DNA of 64,000 nucleotides from Streptomyces sp. Tu6071 (GTDB lineage: Bacteria; Actinomycetota; Actinomycetes; Streptomycetales; Streptomycetaceae): NCBI RefSeq assembly GCF_000213055.1, contig NZ_CM001165.1, positions 1,922,001 through 1,986,000 on the forward strand. The letters run 5' to 3'. The notes under the pieces were generated by a model. It worked only from the letters and a program-made list of their open reading frames with translations, had not been told where the DNA came from and ran no database searches. Positions 35,906 through 45,252 of the stretch are shown here, in pieces (the first letter of the stretch is position 1; each line of letters begins with the position of its first letter). A program made the position numbers and the translations under genes.

Positions 35906-37324
35906 TCAGCTGTCGAACCCGAGCCCCATCCGGTCCATCGCCCGCAGCCACAGGTTCCGTCGCCCCCCGTGGTCGTCGGCGTGCGCGAGCGAACGTCGCG
36001 TCAGCTCGATCCCCGTCCAGGCGAGCGGCTCCGGCGGGAAGGGCATCGGCTTCGTCCGCACCATGCGCAGCGCGGTCCGTTCCGTCTCCGCCCCGTCGAG
36101 GAGGTCCAGCATGACGTCGGCGCCGAAACGCGTCGCCCCCACACCGAGGCCGGTGAAGCCGGCGGCGTACGCGACGCGCCCGCGGTGCGCCGTACCGAAG
36201 AAGGCCGAGAACCGCGTGCAGGTGTCGATCGCGCCGCCCCACGCGTGCGTGAAGCGGAGACCTTCGAGCTGCGGGAAGCAGGTGAAGAAGTGCTGCGCCA
36301 GCTTCTCGTACGTCGCGGGCCTGTCGTCGTACTCGGCGCGCACCGTGCCCCCGAAGCGGTAGATCGCGTCGTAGCCGCCCCACAGGATGCGGTTGTCGGC
36401 GGTGAGCCGGAAGTAGTGGAACTGGTTGGCGCTGTCGCCGAGCCCTTGGCGGTTGCGCCAGCCGATCGCGTCGCGCTGCGCGGTCGTGAGCGGCTCGGTC
36501 ATGAGCGCGTAGTCGTACACCGGCACCGTGTACGGCCGCAGACGGCGTACGAGGGAGGGGAAGACGTTGGTGCCCAGCGCGACGTCGCGCGCGAAGACGC
36601 GTCCGTACGGGGTGCGCAGTGCCATCCGGCCGCCGTCGCGTGCGAGGGCCTGGCCGGGGGTGTGCTCGTGGATGCGGACACCCAAAGCGAGGCACGCGCC
36701 GCGCAGCCCCCACGCGAGTCGCGCGGGGTGAAGCAGCGCGACGCCGCGGGTGTCCTGCAGGCCGGCGAGGAAGGTCGGCGAGTCGACCTCGGCGCGCAGT
36801 GCCGCCTCGTCGAGGAGTTCGTATTCGTCGAAGCCGTGCGCGCGCGCCGTCTCGTACAGCTCGGCGAGTTCCTCGACCTGGTGCGGCTGCGTCGCGACGT
36901 CGATCTCGCCGGTGCGCTCGAATGCGCAGTCGATGCCGTAGCGCGCCACCGTCGCCTCGATGTCGTCGAGGTTGCGGCGCCCCAGCGCCTCCAGGGCGCC
37001 GATCTCGTCCGGCCAGCGATCGAGGCCGTTGGGGAGTCCGTGGGTGAGGGACGCGGCGCAGAAGCCGCCGTTGCGTCCCGAGGCCGCCCAGCCGACCGTC
37101 TTCGCCTCCACGAGGACCACGTCGCGTCCCGGGTCGCGCTCCTTGGCCCGCAAAGCGGTCCACAGTCCGCTGTAGCCTCCGCCGACGACGAGGAGGTCGC
37201 AACGGGTGTCGCCCACGAGGGCCGGGAGGGGCTCGGGGCGGCCGGGGTCGTCGAGCCAGTAGGCGCCGGGACGGACGTCGGCGAGGGCGGTGGTCCATGT
37301 GCTGCTCATGGCGCTCGCGGCCAT
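35906..37324 (-). CDS. FAD-dependent amine oxidase, PuuB/DAO family
   Basis: This 472-residue flavoprotein has the FAD-binding motif VVGGGYSGLW at about residues 47-56, then the pattern GWAASGRNGGFC typical of gamma-glutamylputrescine oxidase-like DAO enzymes. The C-terminal part has WGGAIDTCTRFSAFFG and AAGFTGLGVGATRFGADVM. It lies at the end of the leftward pot operon, so oxidation of putrescine or gamma-glutamylputrescine to an aldehyde is a reasonable inference; no gamma-glutamylputrescine synthetase is in the window. The ATG at 37324 follows AGGGAG and is preferred over ATG 37309. Confidence 0.88.
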   Translation of the reverse strand: MAASAMSSTWTTALADVRPGAYWLDDPGRPEPLPALVGDTRCDLLVVGGGYSGLWTALRAKERDPGRDVVLVEAKTVGWAASGRNGGFCAASLTHGLPNGLDRWPDEIGALEALGRRNLDDIEATVARYGIDCAFERTGEIDVATQPHQVEELAELYETARAHGFDEYELLDEAALRAEVDSPTFLAGLQDTRGVALLHPARLAWGLRGACLALGVRIHEHTPGQALARDGGRMALRTPYGRVFARDVALGTNVFPSLVRRLRPYTVPVYDYALMTEPLTTAQRDAIGWRNRQGLGDSANQFHYFRLTADNRILWGGYDAIYRFGGTVRAEYDDRPATYEKLAQHFFTCFPQLEGLRFTHAWGGAIDTCTRFSAFFGTAHRGRVAYAAGFTGLGVGATRFGADVMLDLLDGAETERTALRMVRTKPMPFPPEPLAWTGIELTRRSLAHADDHGGRRNLWLRAMDRMGLGFDS

Positions 37325-37753
37325 GATGTCAACTCCCTACGGTGGCGCTCCGCGCGCTGCGGAACACGTTCGGTACGAAAGGTGCGGTATCGCTGTCGCG
37401 TGCCTCGCGCCGGTCCGGGCCGGCGGAGACGCGCGGGCCGCACGCCGCGACGCTACGAGGCGCACGCGACGTGCGGGGGCGTGGGGTGGACGTCGCGCGG
37501 CGGCACGTCGCGACGCGACGCCATGCGGACCACGCGACGTGTGCCGCGACGTCGCGCCGTCTCGACGGCGCGCGGCACGTGGCGCCACGGGGCCCACGTC
37601 GCGTGCGGCACGCCACGTCGCGGCCCCGCGCGCGGCGTCCCCCGTACGACGCGAGACCACCTACGACGCGGCACCGCGCACGCCACGACATCACGCGCGA
37701 CGCGGCCCACGTCGCGACACGCCCCGCCCCGCGCGACGTCCCACCCCGCCGCG
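37325..37753. repeat. Repeat-rich gap between potC and the amine oxidase gene
   Basis: No gene is seen. Almost all of 37430-37740 is half-sites (CACGTCGCG, CGACGTGC) with one exact palindrome near 37553. The first 60 bases upstream of the oxidase start are normal and may hold a promoter, which would make the oxidase only partly dependent on the pot operon. Confidence 0.55.
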
Positions 37754-38650
37754 TCAGCCCCCCTGCTGCCGCTTCCGCCGCCTGCCGAGGAGCATGGCGG
37801 CCAGGACGACGAGGACGGCGACGACGAACATGGCGGTGCCGATCACGTTGATCTGCACCGGGGTGCCGCGCTGCGCCGAGCCCCACACGTACATCGGGAA
37901 GGTCACGGTGGAGCCGGCGTTGAAGTTGGTGATGATGAAGTCGTCGAACGAGAGCGCGAAGGCGAGCAGCGCGCCGGCCGCGATGCCCGGTGCGGCGATC
38001 GGCAGCGTGACGCGCAAGAAGGTCTGGACGGGCCCGGCGTAAAGGTCCTGCGCGGCCTGTTCCAGGCGCGGGTCCATGGACATGACGCGTGCCTTGACCG
38101 CCGTCACGACGAAGCTGAGGCAGAACATGATGTGCGCGATCAAAATCGTCCAGAAGCCGAACTGGACGCCCATGTTCAGGAAGAGCGTCATCAGCGAAGC
38201 GGCCATGACGACCTCGGGCATCGCCATGGGCAGGAAGATCAGCGAGTTGACCGCGCCGCGCGCGCGGAACCGGTACCGCACGAGTGCGAAGGCGATCATC
38301 GTGCCGAGCACCGTCGCCCCGAGCGTCGCCCAGGCCGCGATCTGGAGACTGAGCGAGAGCGAGCCGCACATGTCGGCCACTCCGCAGGGGTCGGTCCAGG
38401 CATCGGTGGAGAAGCGCTGCCACTCGTAGTTGAATCGTCCGTTCGGCTTGTTGAACGAGAAGATCATCACGACGACATTCGGAAGGATCATGTACGCGAG
38501 CGTGCAGATCCCGGCGATGACGACGAGGTTGCGGCGGACGGCGCGCAGCGGCCCGCCGGGCTTGCGCGCACGCGACGCCGACGCGGCGTCACGCGGCGTA
38601 CGGCGCGCCGCGGGCGCGACGTCGCGCGGCGTGGGGGTCCGGGTGCTCAT
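37754..38650 (-). CDS. potC: Spermidine/putrescine-type ABC transporter permease PotC
   Basis: This 298-residue inner-membrane permease has six predicted membrane segments and the permease-ATPase contact motif EQAAQDLYAGPVQTFLRVTL near residue 190-210. The start of the protein (RTPTPRDVAPAARRTPRDAA) is a repeat-derived cytoplasmic tail not found in E. coli PotC. The stop of potB and this ATG overlap, so the genes are translationally coupled. It works with potA, potB and potD in polyamine uptake. Confidence 0.92.
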   Translation of the reverse strand: MSTRTPTPRDVAPAARRTPRDAASASRARKPGGPLRAVRRNLVVIAGICTLAYMILPNVVVMIFSFNKPNGRFNYEWQRFSTDAWTDPCGVADMCGSLSLSLQIAAWATLGATVLGTMIAFALVRYRFRARGAVNSLIFLPMAMPEVVMAASLMTLFLNMGVQFGFWTILIAHIMFCLSFVVTAVKARVMSMDPRLEQAAQDLYAGPVQTFLRVTLPIAAPGIAAGALLAFALSFDDFIITNFNAGSTVTFPMYVWGSAQRGTPVQINVIGTAMFVVAVLVVLAAMLLGRRRKRQQGG

Positions 38651-39609
38651 CAGATCAGGTCCTCCGTACCGGACTTGCGCAGGTAGACCGTGACGGCCGC
38701 GAGGATGGCCGCCATGAGGATGAAGGAGAGGGCGGCGGCGGCCGGATAGTCGAGGACGCGTAGGAAAAGCGTCTGAATGACGTTTCCGATCATCCGCGTA
38801 TCGGTCGACCCGAGGAGATCGGCGTTGACGTAGTCGCCGGCCGCCGGGATGAACGTGAGCAGCGTCCCCGAGACGACGCCGGGAAGCGACAGCGGGAAGG
38901 TCACCTTCCGGAAGGTCGTGAACGGCGCGGCGTACAGGTCGCCCGCGGCCTCGTGGAGCCTCGGGTCGATGCGCTCCAGGGACGTGTACAGCGGCAGGAT
39001 CATGAACGGCAGGAAGTTGTACGTGAGCCCGCAGACGACCGCGAGCGGCGTCGCGAGGACGCGGTCGCCCTCGGTGATGCCGAGCGCGCTCGTGACGTCC
39101 AGGAGGTGCAGCGTGTTGAGCACGTCCACGACGAAGCCGCCGTCGGCCAGGATCGTCTTCCACGCGAGGGTGCGGATGAGGAAGCTCGTGAAGAACGGCG
39201 CGATGACGAGGATGAGCACCAGGTTGCGCCAGCGCCCCGCGCGGAAGGCGATGAGGTACGCGAGCGGGTAGCCGAGCGCGAGGCACAGGACCGTCGCGAC
39301 GGCGGCGTAGGCGAGAGAGCGCACGAACTGCGGCCAGTACTCGCTGAAGACGTCCCAGTACGTGGCGAAGTGCCACGTCACCCGGAAGCCGTCCTCCAGC
39401 GACCCGGTCTGCACCGACGTGGACGCCTGGTAGATCATCGGCAGCGCGAAGAAGACCAGCAGCCACAGCATGCCGGGCAGCAGCAGCCAGTACGGGACGA
39501 GGCGGCCACGCACCCGGACGCCGCGACGTCGGGGCGGCGTGGGGCCCGCGACGTCGTCGGGTCCCGGTGTGTTCGCGGGCGGCGCGGGTGGTGCTTCGGT
39601 GGCGCTCAC
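38650..39609 (-). CDS. potB: Spermidine/putrescine-type ABC transporter permease PotB
   Basis: This 319-residue permease has six membrane segments starting at PYWLLLPGMLWLLVFFALP and the contact motif HEAAGDLYAAPFTTFRKVTFP. The GTG at 39609 overlaps the stop of potA by 4 bases and its own stop overlaps the potC start, so potA-potB-potC form a tightly coupled unit. The first 35 residues are Pro/Ala-rich and unconserved. Confidence 0.93.
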   Translation of the reverse strand: MSATEAPPAPPANTPGPDDVAGPTPPRRRGVRVRGRLVPYWLLLPGMLWLLVFFALPMIYQASTSVQTGSLEDGFRVTWHFATYWDVFSEYWPQFVRSLAYAAVATVLCLALGYPLAYLIAFRAGRWRNLVLILVIAPFFTSFLIRTLAWKTILADGGFVVDVLNTLHLLDVTSALGITEGDRVLATPLAVVCGLTYNFLPFMILPLYTSLERIDPRLHEAAGDLYAAPFTTFRKVTFPLSLPGVVSGTLLTFIPAAGDYVNADLLGSTDTRMIGNVIQTLFLRVLDYPAAAALSFILMAAILAAVTVYLRKSGTEDLI

Positions 39610-40799
39610 GCGGCGTCCCGCTCGCTGCCCGCCGTGGCGACGCCCGCGTCTATGTCCTGCTCCGCGTCGAGACCGAAGCCGTGTGCGGGGTTCCAGTGCG
39701 CGACGACCTCGGCACCGGGCATCAGGCGCGCGTCGCGCTCGATGTTCTGCGCGTACACCTCGAAGCGCCCGCAGCAGGGGGCGTCGAGCACGTACTGCGT
39801 GGAGACCCCGATGAAGCTGGAGTCGGTGATGCGGCCCCGGACCCGGTTGCGTCCCTCGGGTATCCGCGCCTCGTCCTCGACGGGGACGAGCGAGACCTTC
39901 TCGGGGCGCACGCCGAGCAGCAGCGCGCCGCCCGCGCGCGGCGGTACGGCGCAGCGCGCGGCGGGCACGACGAGGCGTGTGCCACGCGACGTCAGCGCGA
40001 CGTCGCCGTCCGGCGTCGCGTCGGCGACGGTGCCCGGGATGAGGTTCGAGGTGCCGAGGAAGTTCGCCACGAAGGTGCTGCGCGGCGTCTCGTAGAGGTC
40101 CTCGGGGGCGCCGAGTTGTTCGACCCGGCCGGCGTTCATGACCGCGACGGTGTCGGCCATCGTCATGGCCTCCTCCTGGTCGTGCGTCACGTGCACGAAG
40201 GTGATGCCGACCTCCGTCTGGATGCGCTTCAGTTCGAGCTGCATCTGCCGGCGCAGCTTGAGGTCGAGGGCGCCGAGGGGCTCGTCGAGGAGCAGGACCT
40301 TGGGGCGGTTGATGAGCGCGCGGGCGACGGCGACGCGCTGCTGCTGGCCACCGGAGAGCTGGTGCGGCTTGCGGCGCGCGTAGTCGCCGAGCTGGACGAG
40401 GTCGAGCATGTCGGCCACCTGCTTCTTCACCGACTTGATGCCGCGTCGTCGCAGGCCGAACGCGACGTTCTCGTAGATGTCGAGGTGCGGGAAGAGCGCG
40501 TAGCTCTGGAACACCGTGTTGACAGGGCGGCGGTGCGGCGGGAGCGCCGTCACGTCCTCGTCGCCGAGGTGCACGGAGCCGGAGGTCGGCACCTCCAGGC
40601 CCGCGATCATGCGCAACGTCGTCGTCTTGCCGCAGCCGGAGGCGCCGAGCAGCGCGAAGAAGGACCCCTGCGGAACGGTCAGGTCCAGCGGGTGCACCGC
40701 CGTGAAGTTCCCGTACTTCTTCCCGATCCCTTCGAGGCGCACGGCGCCGCCCCGGTCGGTCGGGGCCGTCTGGTCGGTGGATGGCGTGGTGGTCGTCAT
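39606..40799 (-). CDS. potA: Spermidine/putrescine-type ABC transporter ATPase PotA
   Basis: The 397-residue ATPase has Walker [10 protein letters not shown] (about 52-60), Q-loop [11 protein letters not shown], signature [15 protein letters not shown], Walker [13 protein letters not shown] and the switch His in [12 protein letters not shown]-terminal TOBE domain with [14 protein letters not shown] is as expected for PotA. It couples ATP hydrolysis to polyamine import with PotB and PotC. The start ATG at 40799 lies 406 bases downstream of the potD stop. Confidence 0.94.
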   Translation of the reverse strand: MTTTTPSTDQTAPTDRGGAVRLEGIGKKYGNFTAVHPLDLTVPQGSFFALLGASGCGKTTTLRMIAGLEVPTSGSVHLGDEDVTALPPHRRPVNTVFQSYALFPHLDIYENVAFGLRRRGIKSVKKQVADMLDLVQLGDYARRKPHQLSGGQQQRVAVARALINRPKVLLLDEPLGALDLKLRRQMQLELKRIQTEVGITFVHVTHDQEEAMTMADTVAVMNAGRVEQLGAPEDLYETPRSTFVANFLGTSNLIPGTVADATPDGDVALTSRGTRLVVPAARCAVPPRAGGALLLGVRPEKVSLVPVEDEARIPEGRNRVRGRITDSSFIGVSTQYVLDAPCCGRFEVYAQNIERDARLMPGAEVVAHWNPAHGFGLDAEQDIDAGVATAGSERDAA

Positions 40800-41205
40800 G
40801 AGCTGTATCCCGGTGGTGGAGGTGCCGGTGGTGGAGCCTTCGGAGTGGGAACGGTGCGGGGGTGCGCCGGGTAGTACGGCGCGTGGTTCTCGTAGGGGGT
40901 CGGTACGGGTCCGACGCCGCGACGTCGCGCGGGGTGCGTCGCGTCGGCGCGGGGTCGCGCGGGTCTCGCGCGGTGCCGGTCGCCGTGGGGCTTCGTGTCC
41001 GGGGGCGGCGGTACGTCGCGTACGTGACGTCGCGTCGCACGCCGCGAGCGCCGGGTGCGCGACGTACGGCTCGCGACGTCGCGATGTACCCCGTCGCGTC
41101 GCCCCGCGGCGCGCGCCCCACGCGACGTGCCGACGTGCCGACGTGCCGACGTGCCGCAACGTCGCTCCGTACCGCGTCGGCCGCCGCGACGTCGCGGCCT
41201 TCGCG
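40800..41205. repeat. Gap inside the pot operon with an 8-bp tandem array
   Basis: No gene is seen. A G/T-rich stretch next to potA (40800-40870) is followed by palindrome-rich sequence with exact copies near 40919, 41081 and 41187 and four perfect tandem units of CGACGTGC at 41123-41154. Such a long insertion between potD and potA is unexpected inside an operon. Confidence 0.6.
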
Positions 41206-42480
41206 TCAGCCGTCCGTCAGGGAAGCGAACTTCTTCTCATAGGCCGTCTCCTCCTTCGTCGCGAGCGAACGAAAGGCGTGGGACTTCGCCGCCATGACGC
41301 GGTCGGGGACGATGAGCGGGTTGTCGGCCGCGTCCTTGTCGATCTTCGCCAGTTCCGGCTTGACGCCGTCGACCGGGCAGACGTAGTTGATCCAGGCCGC
41401 GAGCTCGGCGGCGACCGGCGGTTCGTAGTAGTAGTCGATCAGCTTCTCGGCGTTCGCCTTGTGGCGCGCCTTGTTGGGCACCATGAGGTTGTCGGTCGAG
41501 GTCATGTAGCCGGAGTCGGGGATGACGTAGCGCACGTCGGGGTTGTCGGCCTGGAGCTGGACCACGTCGCCTGCCCAGGCGAGACAGGCCGCGAGGTCGC
41601 CCTTGCTCAGGTCGGCGATGTAGTCGTTGCCCGTGAAGCGCCGCACCTGTTTGCGGTCGACGGCCTTCTGGATGCGCGCGATCGCCGCGTCGTACTGGTC
41701 GGCCGTCACCCGGCCGGGGTCCGTGCCCATGTCGAGCAGCACCATGCCCACGGTGTCGCGCATCTCCGAGAGCAGCCCCACCTTGCCCTTGAGCTTGGGG
41801 TCGTCCAGCAACTGGGAGACGGAGGTGATCTCACGGCCGCCCGTCGCCTTGATGTTGTAGGCGATGAAGGTCGAGATGCCGGCCCAGGGGTACGAGTAGG
41901 AGCGGCCCGGGTCCCAGTCGGGGCTGCGGAACTGCGGCGCGAGGTTGGCGTAGGCGTGCGGCAGGTGGGCGGGGTCGAGCTTCTGCACCCAGCCGAAGCG
42001 TATGAGCCGCGCCGCGAGCCAGTCGGTGACACAGATCAGGTCGCGGCCGGTGTCCTGGCCCGCGGCGAGTTGTGGCTTGATCTTGCCGAAGAACTCGACG
42101 TTGTCGTTGATGTCCTCGGTGTACTTGACCTTGATGCCGGTGCGCTTCGCGAAGGCGTCCAGCGAGGGGCGGTGGCGGTTGTCGTCGCTGACGTCGATGT
42201 ACTCGGTCCAGTTGGAGAAGTTGACGCTCTTCTCCTGCTTGGAGTGGTCCTCGGAGGTGACCGTGTCGTCGCCCGTCTTCGCCGCGGCGGGGATGCCGCA
42301 GGCGCTGAGCCCCGCGAGGCCGCCCGCGGCGAGCGCGCCGCCGACGACGGCGCGCAGCACGGCGCGTCGTCCGGGCGCCCACGGCGCCGCGCCGCGCCGC
42401 CCCGTCCAGCCGCCCCGTACCGCGCGCGACAGCGCACGCGCCGTGGCCGGTGGCGGACGATCCGAATCGAACTGTTCCAT
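41206..42480 (-). CDS. potD: Polyamine-binding lipoprotein PotD
   Basis: This 424-residue extracytoplasmic solute-binding protein has a long N-region with Arg pairs (GRRAVLRAVVGGALAAGGLA) ending at lipobox LSACG, a Tat-type lipoprotein signal. The mature domain has NFSNWTEYIDVSDDN at its start, FAKRTGIKVKYTEDINDNVEFFGKI, GDVVQLQADNPDVRYVIPDSG and DYYYEPPVAAELAAWINYV, all typical of PotD/PotF. It delivers putrescine or spermidine to PotABC. It follows the aldehyde dehydrogenase gene by 59 bases in the same direction. Confidence 0.94.
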   Translation of the reverse strand: MEQFDSDRPPPATARALSRAVRGGWTGRRGAAPWAPGRRAVLRAVVGGALAAGGLAGLSACGIPAAAKTGDDTVTSEDHSKQEKSVNFSNWTEYIDVSDDNRHRPSLDAFAKRTGIKVKYTEDINDNVEFFGKIKPQLAAGQDTGRDLICVTDWLAARLIRFGWVQKLDPAHLPHAYANLAPQFRSPDWDPGRSYSYPWAGISTFIAYNIKATGGREITSVSQLLDDPKLKGKVGLLSEMRDTVGMVLLDMGTDPGRVTADQYDAAIARIQKAVDRKQVRRFTGNDYIADLSKGDLAACLAWAGDVVQLQADNPDVRYVIPDSGYMTSTDNLMVPNKARHKANAEKLIDYYYEPPVAAELAAWINYVCPVDGVKPELAKIDKDAADNPLIVPDRVMAAKSHAFRSLATKEETAYEKKFASLTDG

Positions 42481-42539
42481 GCGCTGTGCCCTTCCGGGTG
42501 AGCCTGCTCGATGAGGGGGCCGTGGGGCCGGTCGGTGCG

Positions 42540-44054
42540 CTACCGGTCCCCGAAGACGGTGCGGTGCCAGTCTTTTCTGGCCACCGCTGTGTTGTCGAAC
42601 ATGACGTGTTTGACCTGGGTGTACTCCTCGAAGGAGTACACGGACATGTCCTTGCCGTAGCCCGAGGACTTGTAGCCGCCGTGCGGCATCTCGCTGATGA
42701 TCGGGATGTGGTCGTTGATCCACACGCAGCCGGCCTTGATCTCGCGGGTGGCACGGTGCGCGCGGTACGTGTCGCGCGTCCAGGCCGAGGCGGCGAGCCC
42801 GTACGGGGTGTCGTTGGCGAGGCGCAACGCCTCGTCGTCGGTGTCGAAGGGGAGCACGACGAGGACGGGGCCGAAGATCTCGGACTGCACGACCTCGCTG
42901 TCCTGCGCGACGTCGGCGAGGAGCGTCGGGCGGTAGTACGCGCCGTCCGCGAGCGCGCCGCCCGGCGCCTCGCCGCCGGTCACGACGCGCGACGTCGCGC
43001 GGGCGCGCTCCACGAACGCCGCGACGCGGTCGCGGTGCGCGTGGCTGATGAGCGGCCCGAGGTCGGTCGCCGGATCGAAGGGGTCACCGAGCCGCACCGT
43101 CTCCATGAGCGCCGCGACGTCGCGTACGAAACGCTCGTAGACGGGGCGCTGCACGTACGCGCGCGTCGCGGCGGTGCAGTCCTGCCCGCCGTTGATGAGC
43201 GAGGCGGCGACCGCGCCGTGCACGGCGGCGTCGAGGTCCGCGTCGTCGAAGACCACGAAGGGGGCTTTGCCGCCCAGTTCGAGGTGGAGCCTGCTGACGC
43301 CGCCGGTGGCGAGCTCCGCGACGCGCTTGCCGACGGCCGTCGATCCGGTGAACGACGTCATCGCGACGTCGGGGTGCGTGACGAGGCGCTCGCCCGCGTC
43401 GCGGCCCGTGCCGTTGACGATGTTCACGACGCCGTCGGGGAGGCCGGCGGCCGTCGCGGCCTCGGCGAAGAGGAGCGAGGTGAAGGGGGTCAGCTCGGAG
43501 GGCTTGAGCACGATCGTGTTCCCTGCCGCGATGGCCGGAAGGATCTTCCAGGCGGCCATCTGGAGGGGGTAGTTCCACGGCGCGATGGAGCCGATGACGC
43601 CGATCGCCTCGCGACGTACGTACGAGGTGTGGTCGCCGCTGTACTCGGCCGCCGCGCGCCCTTCGAGGTGCCGCGCGGCGCCGGCGAAGAAGGTCGTGTT
43701 GTCGACGGTGCCCGGCACGTCGAACCCGCGGCTGAGCTTGATCGGCTTGCCGCACTGGAGGGACTCGGCCTGGGCGAAGTCCTCGGCACGCTCGGCGAGC
43801 ACCGCCGCGAAGCGGTGCAGGGCGTCCGCACGCTCGCCGGGCGTCGCACCGGACCACCCGGGGAAGGCCGCGCGCGCGGCGGCGACCGCGGCGTCCACGT
43901 CGGCGGGCCCCGCGAGTTCGTACGTAAAGATCGTCCGCCCGCTCGCCGGGTCCACGACGTCCTGCCCGCTGCCCGACGTTCCGGGGACGAGGCGGCCATC
44001 GATGTACTGGGCGCCCGCGGCGAAGTGGTCCCGTGGCTGGAAGCGGTTGCGCAT
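42540..44054 (-). CDS. Gamma-aminobutyraldehyde/betaine-type aldehyde dehydrogenase
   Basis: This 504-residue NAD-dependent aldehyde dehydrogenase has GSIAPWNYPLQMAAWK, the nucleotide loop FTGSTAVGKRV, catalytic Glu in HLELGGKAPF and catalytic Cys293 in GGQDCTAATR; EEIFGPVLVV-type and GYGKDMSVY segments are also present. Sequence type and position as first gene of the pot operon point to oxidation of 4-aminobutyraldehyde to GABA. It is a paralogue of the dehydrogenase at 50174-51610. An inverted repeat lies upstream of its start at 44133-44150. Two exact palindromes lie within the gene. Confidence 0.9.
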   Translation of the reverse strand: MRNRFQPRDHFAAGAQYIDGRLVPGTSGSGQDVVDPASGRTIFTYELAGPADVDAAVAAARAAFPGWSGATPGERADALHRFAAVLAERAEDFAQAESLQCGKPIKLSRGFDVPGTVDNTTFFAGAARHLEGRAAAEYSGDHTSYVRREAIGVIGSIAPWNYPLQMAAWKILPAIAAGNTIVLKPSELTPFTSLLFAEAATAAGLPDGVVNIVNGTGRDAGERLVTHPDVAMTSFTGSTAVGKRVAELATGGVSRLHLELGGKAPFVVFDDADLDAAVHGAVAASLINGGQDCTAATRAYVQRPVYERFVRDVAALMETVRLGDPFDPATDLGPLISHAHRDRVAAFVERARATSRVVTGGEAPGGALADGAYYRPTLLADVAQDSEVVQSEIFGPVLVVLPFDTDDEALRLANDTPYGLAASAWTRDTYRAHRATREIKAGCVWINDHIPIISEMPHGGYKSSGYGKDMSVYSFEEYTQVKHVMFDNTAVARKDWHRTVFGDR

Positions 44055-44132
44055 GTCGCTCTCCTCCGGCCCCGCGCGAGTGCGGGCACCGTAGCTCCGG
44101 CTCGATGTGAGTGCCGATCCTGGCAGAGCGGC

Positions 44133-44150
44133 ATCACTTCAACAAGTGAT
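44133..44150. promoter_or_regulatory. Candidate operator: perfect inverted repeat ATCACTT-CAAC-AAGTGAT
   Basis: Seven-base arms around a 4-base spacer form a perfect dyad about 80 bases upstream of the leftward dehydrogenase-pot operon and 105 bases upstream of the divergent NADAR gene. The adjoining leftward sequence ACAACGGAAT resembles ACAACGGATT next to a dyad at 51757, in front of the Lrp-type regulator gene. A regulator-binding role is inferred. Confidence 0.5.
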
Positions 44151-44253
44151 TCCGTTGTTGCCTTTTGGTTACACGACGAAATCTGTCGGCCACCTGTCGA
44201 GTCTCCCACGAAAACCCATACGGAGTGCCGAGCGGGGCTGCAAAACTCGCGCC

Positions 44254-44889
44254 ATGGATGAGGAGTTGACCAGGGACTACGCTGCACTGCTCGACCGGGC
44301 ACGCGGCACGGTGCTGCCCGTGGGGGACGGCGCAGGCGACGAAATCCACGCTGCTGGGGCGGGTGGCGCGCCCCTCGCGACGCGTCGCGTGAAGTTCCTC
44401 CACTTCTGGGGGCACACGTCGCGCGGCGAGGGCGTCGACAAAGCGTGTCTGAGCCAGTGGTGGCCGGCGCCGTTCACGGTAGGCGACGCGACGTACGCCA
44501 CGGCGGAGCACTGGATGATGGCGCATAAGGCGCGGCTCTTCGGCGACGTCGCGGCGGAGAACGCCGTGTTGACGGCGCCGGGCCCGGCGCAGGCGAAGGT
44601 GGCCGGCCGCCTCGTCCAGGGCTTCGACGAGGCGACGTGGGAGCGGGAACGCTTCCGCATCGTCGTCGAAGGCAGCGTCCACAAGTTCTGCGCAGACCCG
44701 GCTCTCAGCGCCTTCCTCCTCGGCACCGGCGACCGCGTGCTGGTCGAGGCCAGCCCGCTCGACCTGATCTGGGGCATCGGCCTCGCCGCCGACGACCCCC
44801 GCGCCTCCCGCCCGGCAAGCTGGCGCGGCCAGAACCTCCTCGGCTTCGCGCTCATGGCGGCACGCGACATCTTGGGTGGGGAGGGGTAG
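44254..44889 (+). CDS. NADAR family protein (YbiA-like)
   Basis: The 211-residue product carries the NADAR domain: KFLHFWGH, ACLSQWWPAPFTVGDATYATAEHWMMAHKARLFGD and LIWGIGLAADDPRASRPASWRGQNLLGFALM. Members hydrolyse N-glycosidic bonds, such as those of damaged riboflavin intermediates or ADP-ribosylated bases. Which activity this one has cannot be told. The ATG at 44254 fits the family; an upstream TTG-type frame has no homology. It is divergent from the dehydrogenase-pot operon. Confidence 0.88.
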   Translation: MDEELTRDYAALLDRARGTVLPVGDGAGDEIHAAGAGGAPLATRRVKFLHFWGHTSRGEGVDKACLSQWWPAPFTVGDATYATAEHWMMAHKARLFGDVAAENAVLTAPGPAQAKVAGRLVQGFDEATWERERFRIVVEGSVHKFCADPALSAFLLGTGDRVLVEASPLDLIWGIGLAADDPRASRPASWRGQNLLGFALMAARDILGGEG

Positions 44890-45252
44890 GGGCGGGAGGA
44901 CGCGTCGGGCCGCGAGGGCGCGAGGAAGGGGGCGCGACGCGACGTGCGGGCGGAGGTGGTGCACGACGCTATGCGCAGGGGTCGCGCGGGGCGACGTCGC
45001 GGCGTGGGCACCGGCGCGACGTCTACGCGACGTCGGGGCGGGGGGACTACGCGACGTGTACGCGACGTCAGGGGTGGGATGACGGCGCGACGTACACGCG
45101 ACGTCGGGGCGCGGCGACGGTACGGTCCCTAGGCGACGTGGCAATGGCGCGACGCGTACGCGCGACGTGGGGCACGGCGCCGACGCGACATGTACGCGAC
45201 GTCGCGGCGTCGCGCGGGCACGACGCGAAGGCGACGTCGCTGCGCTACGCGG
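44890..45252. repeat. Dense palindrome tract after the NADAR gene
   Basis: No gene is seen. Nearly the whole 363 bases are arranged as CGCGACGTCGCG copies and half-sites (exact copies near 44993, 45201 and 45234), separated by 15-30 bases. This includes a loosely periodic run TACGCGACGT at 45013-45200. Confidence 0.65.

Noticed and set aside
44890..45252. Possible CRISPR array from regularly spaced GCGACGT units
   Set aside because: Units are only 8-12 bases, spacing varies from 8 to 30, and no cas genes are present. It fits an iterated palindrome better.
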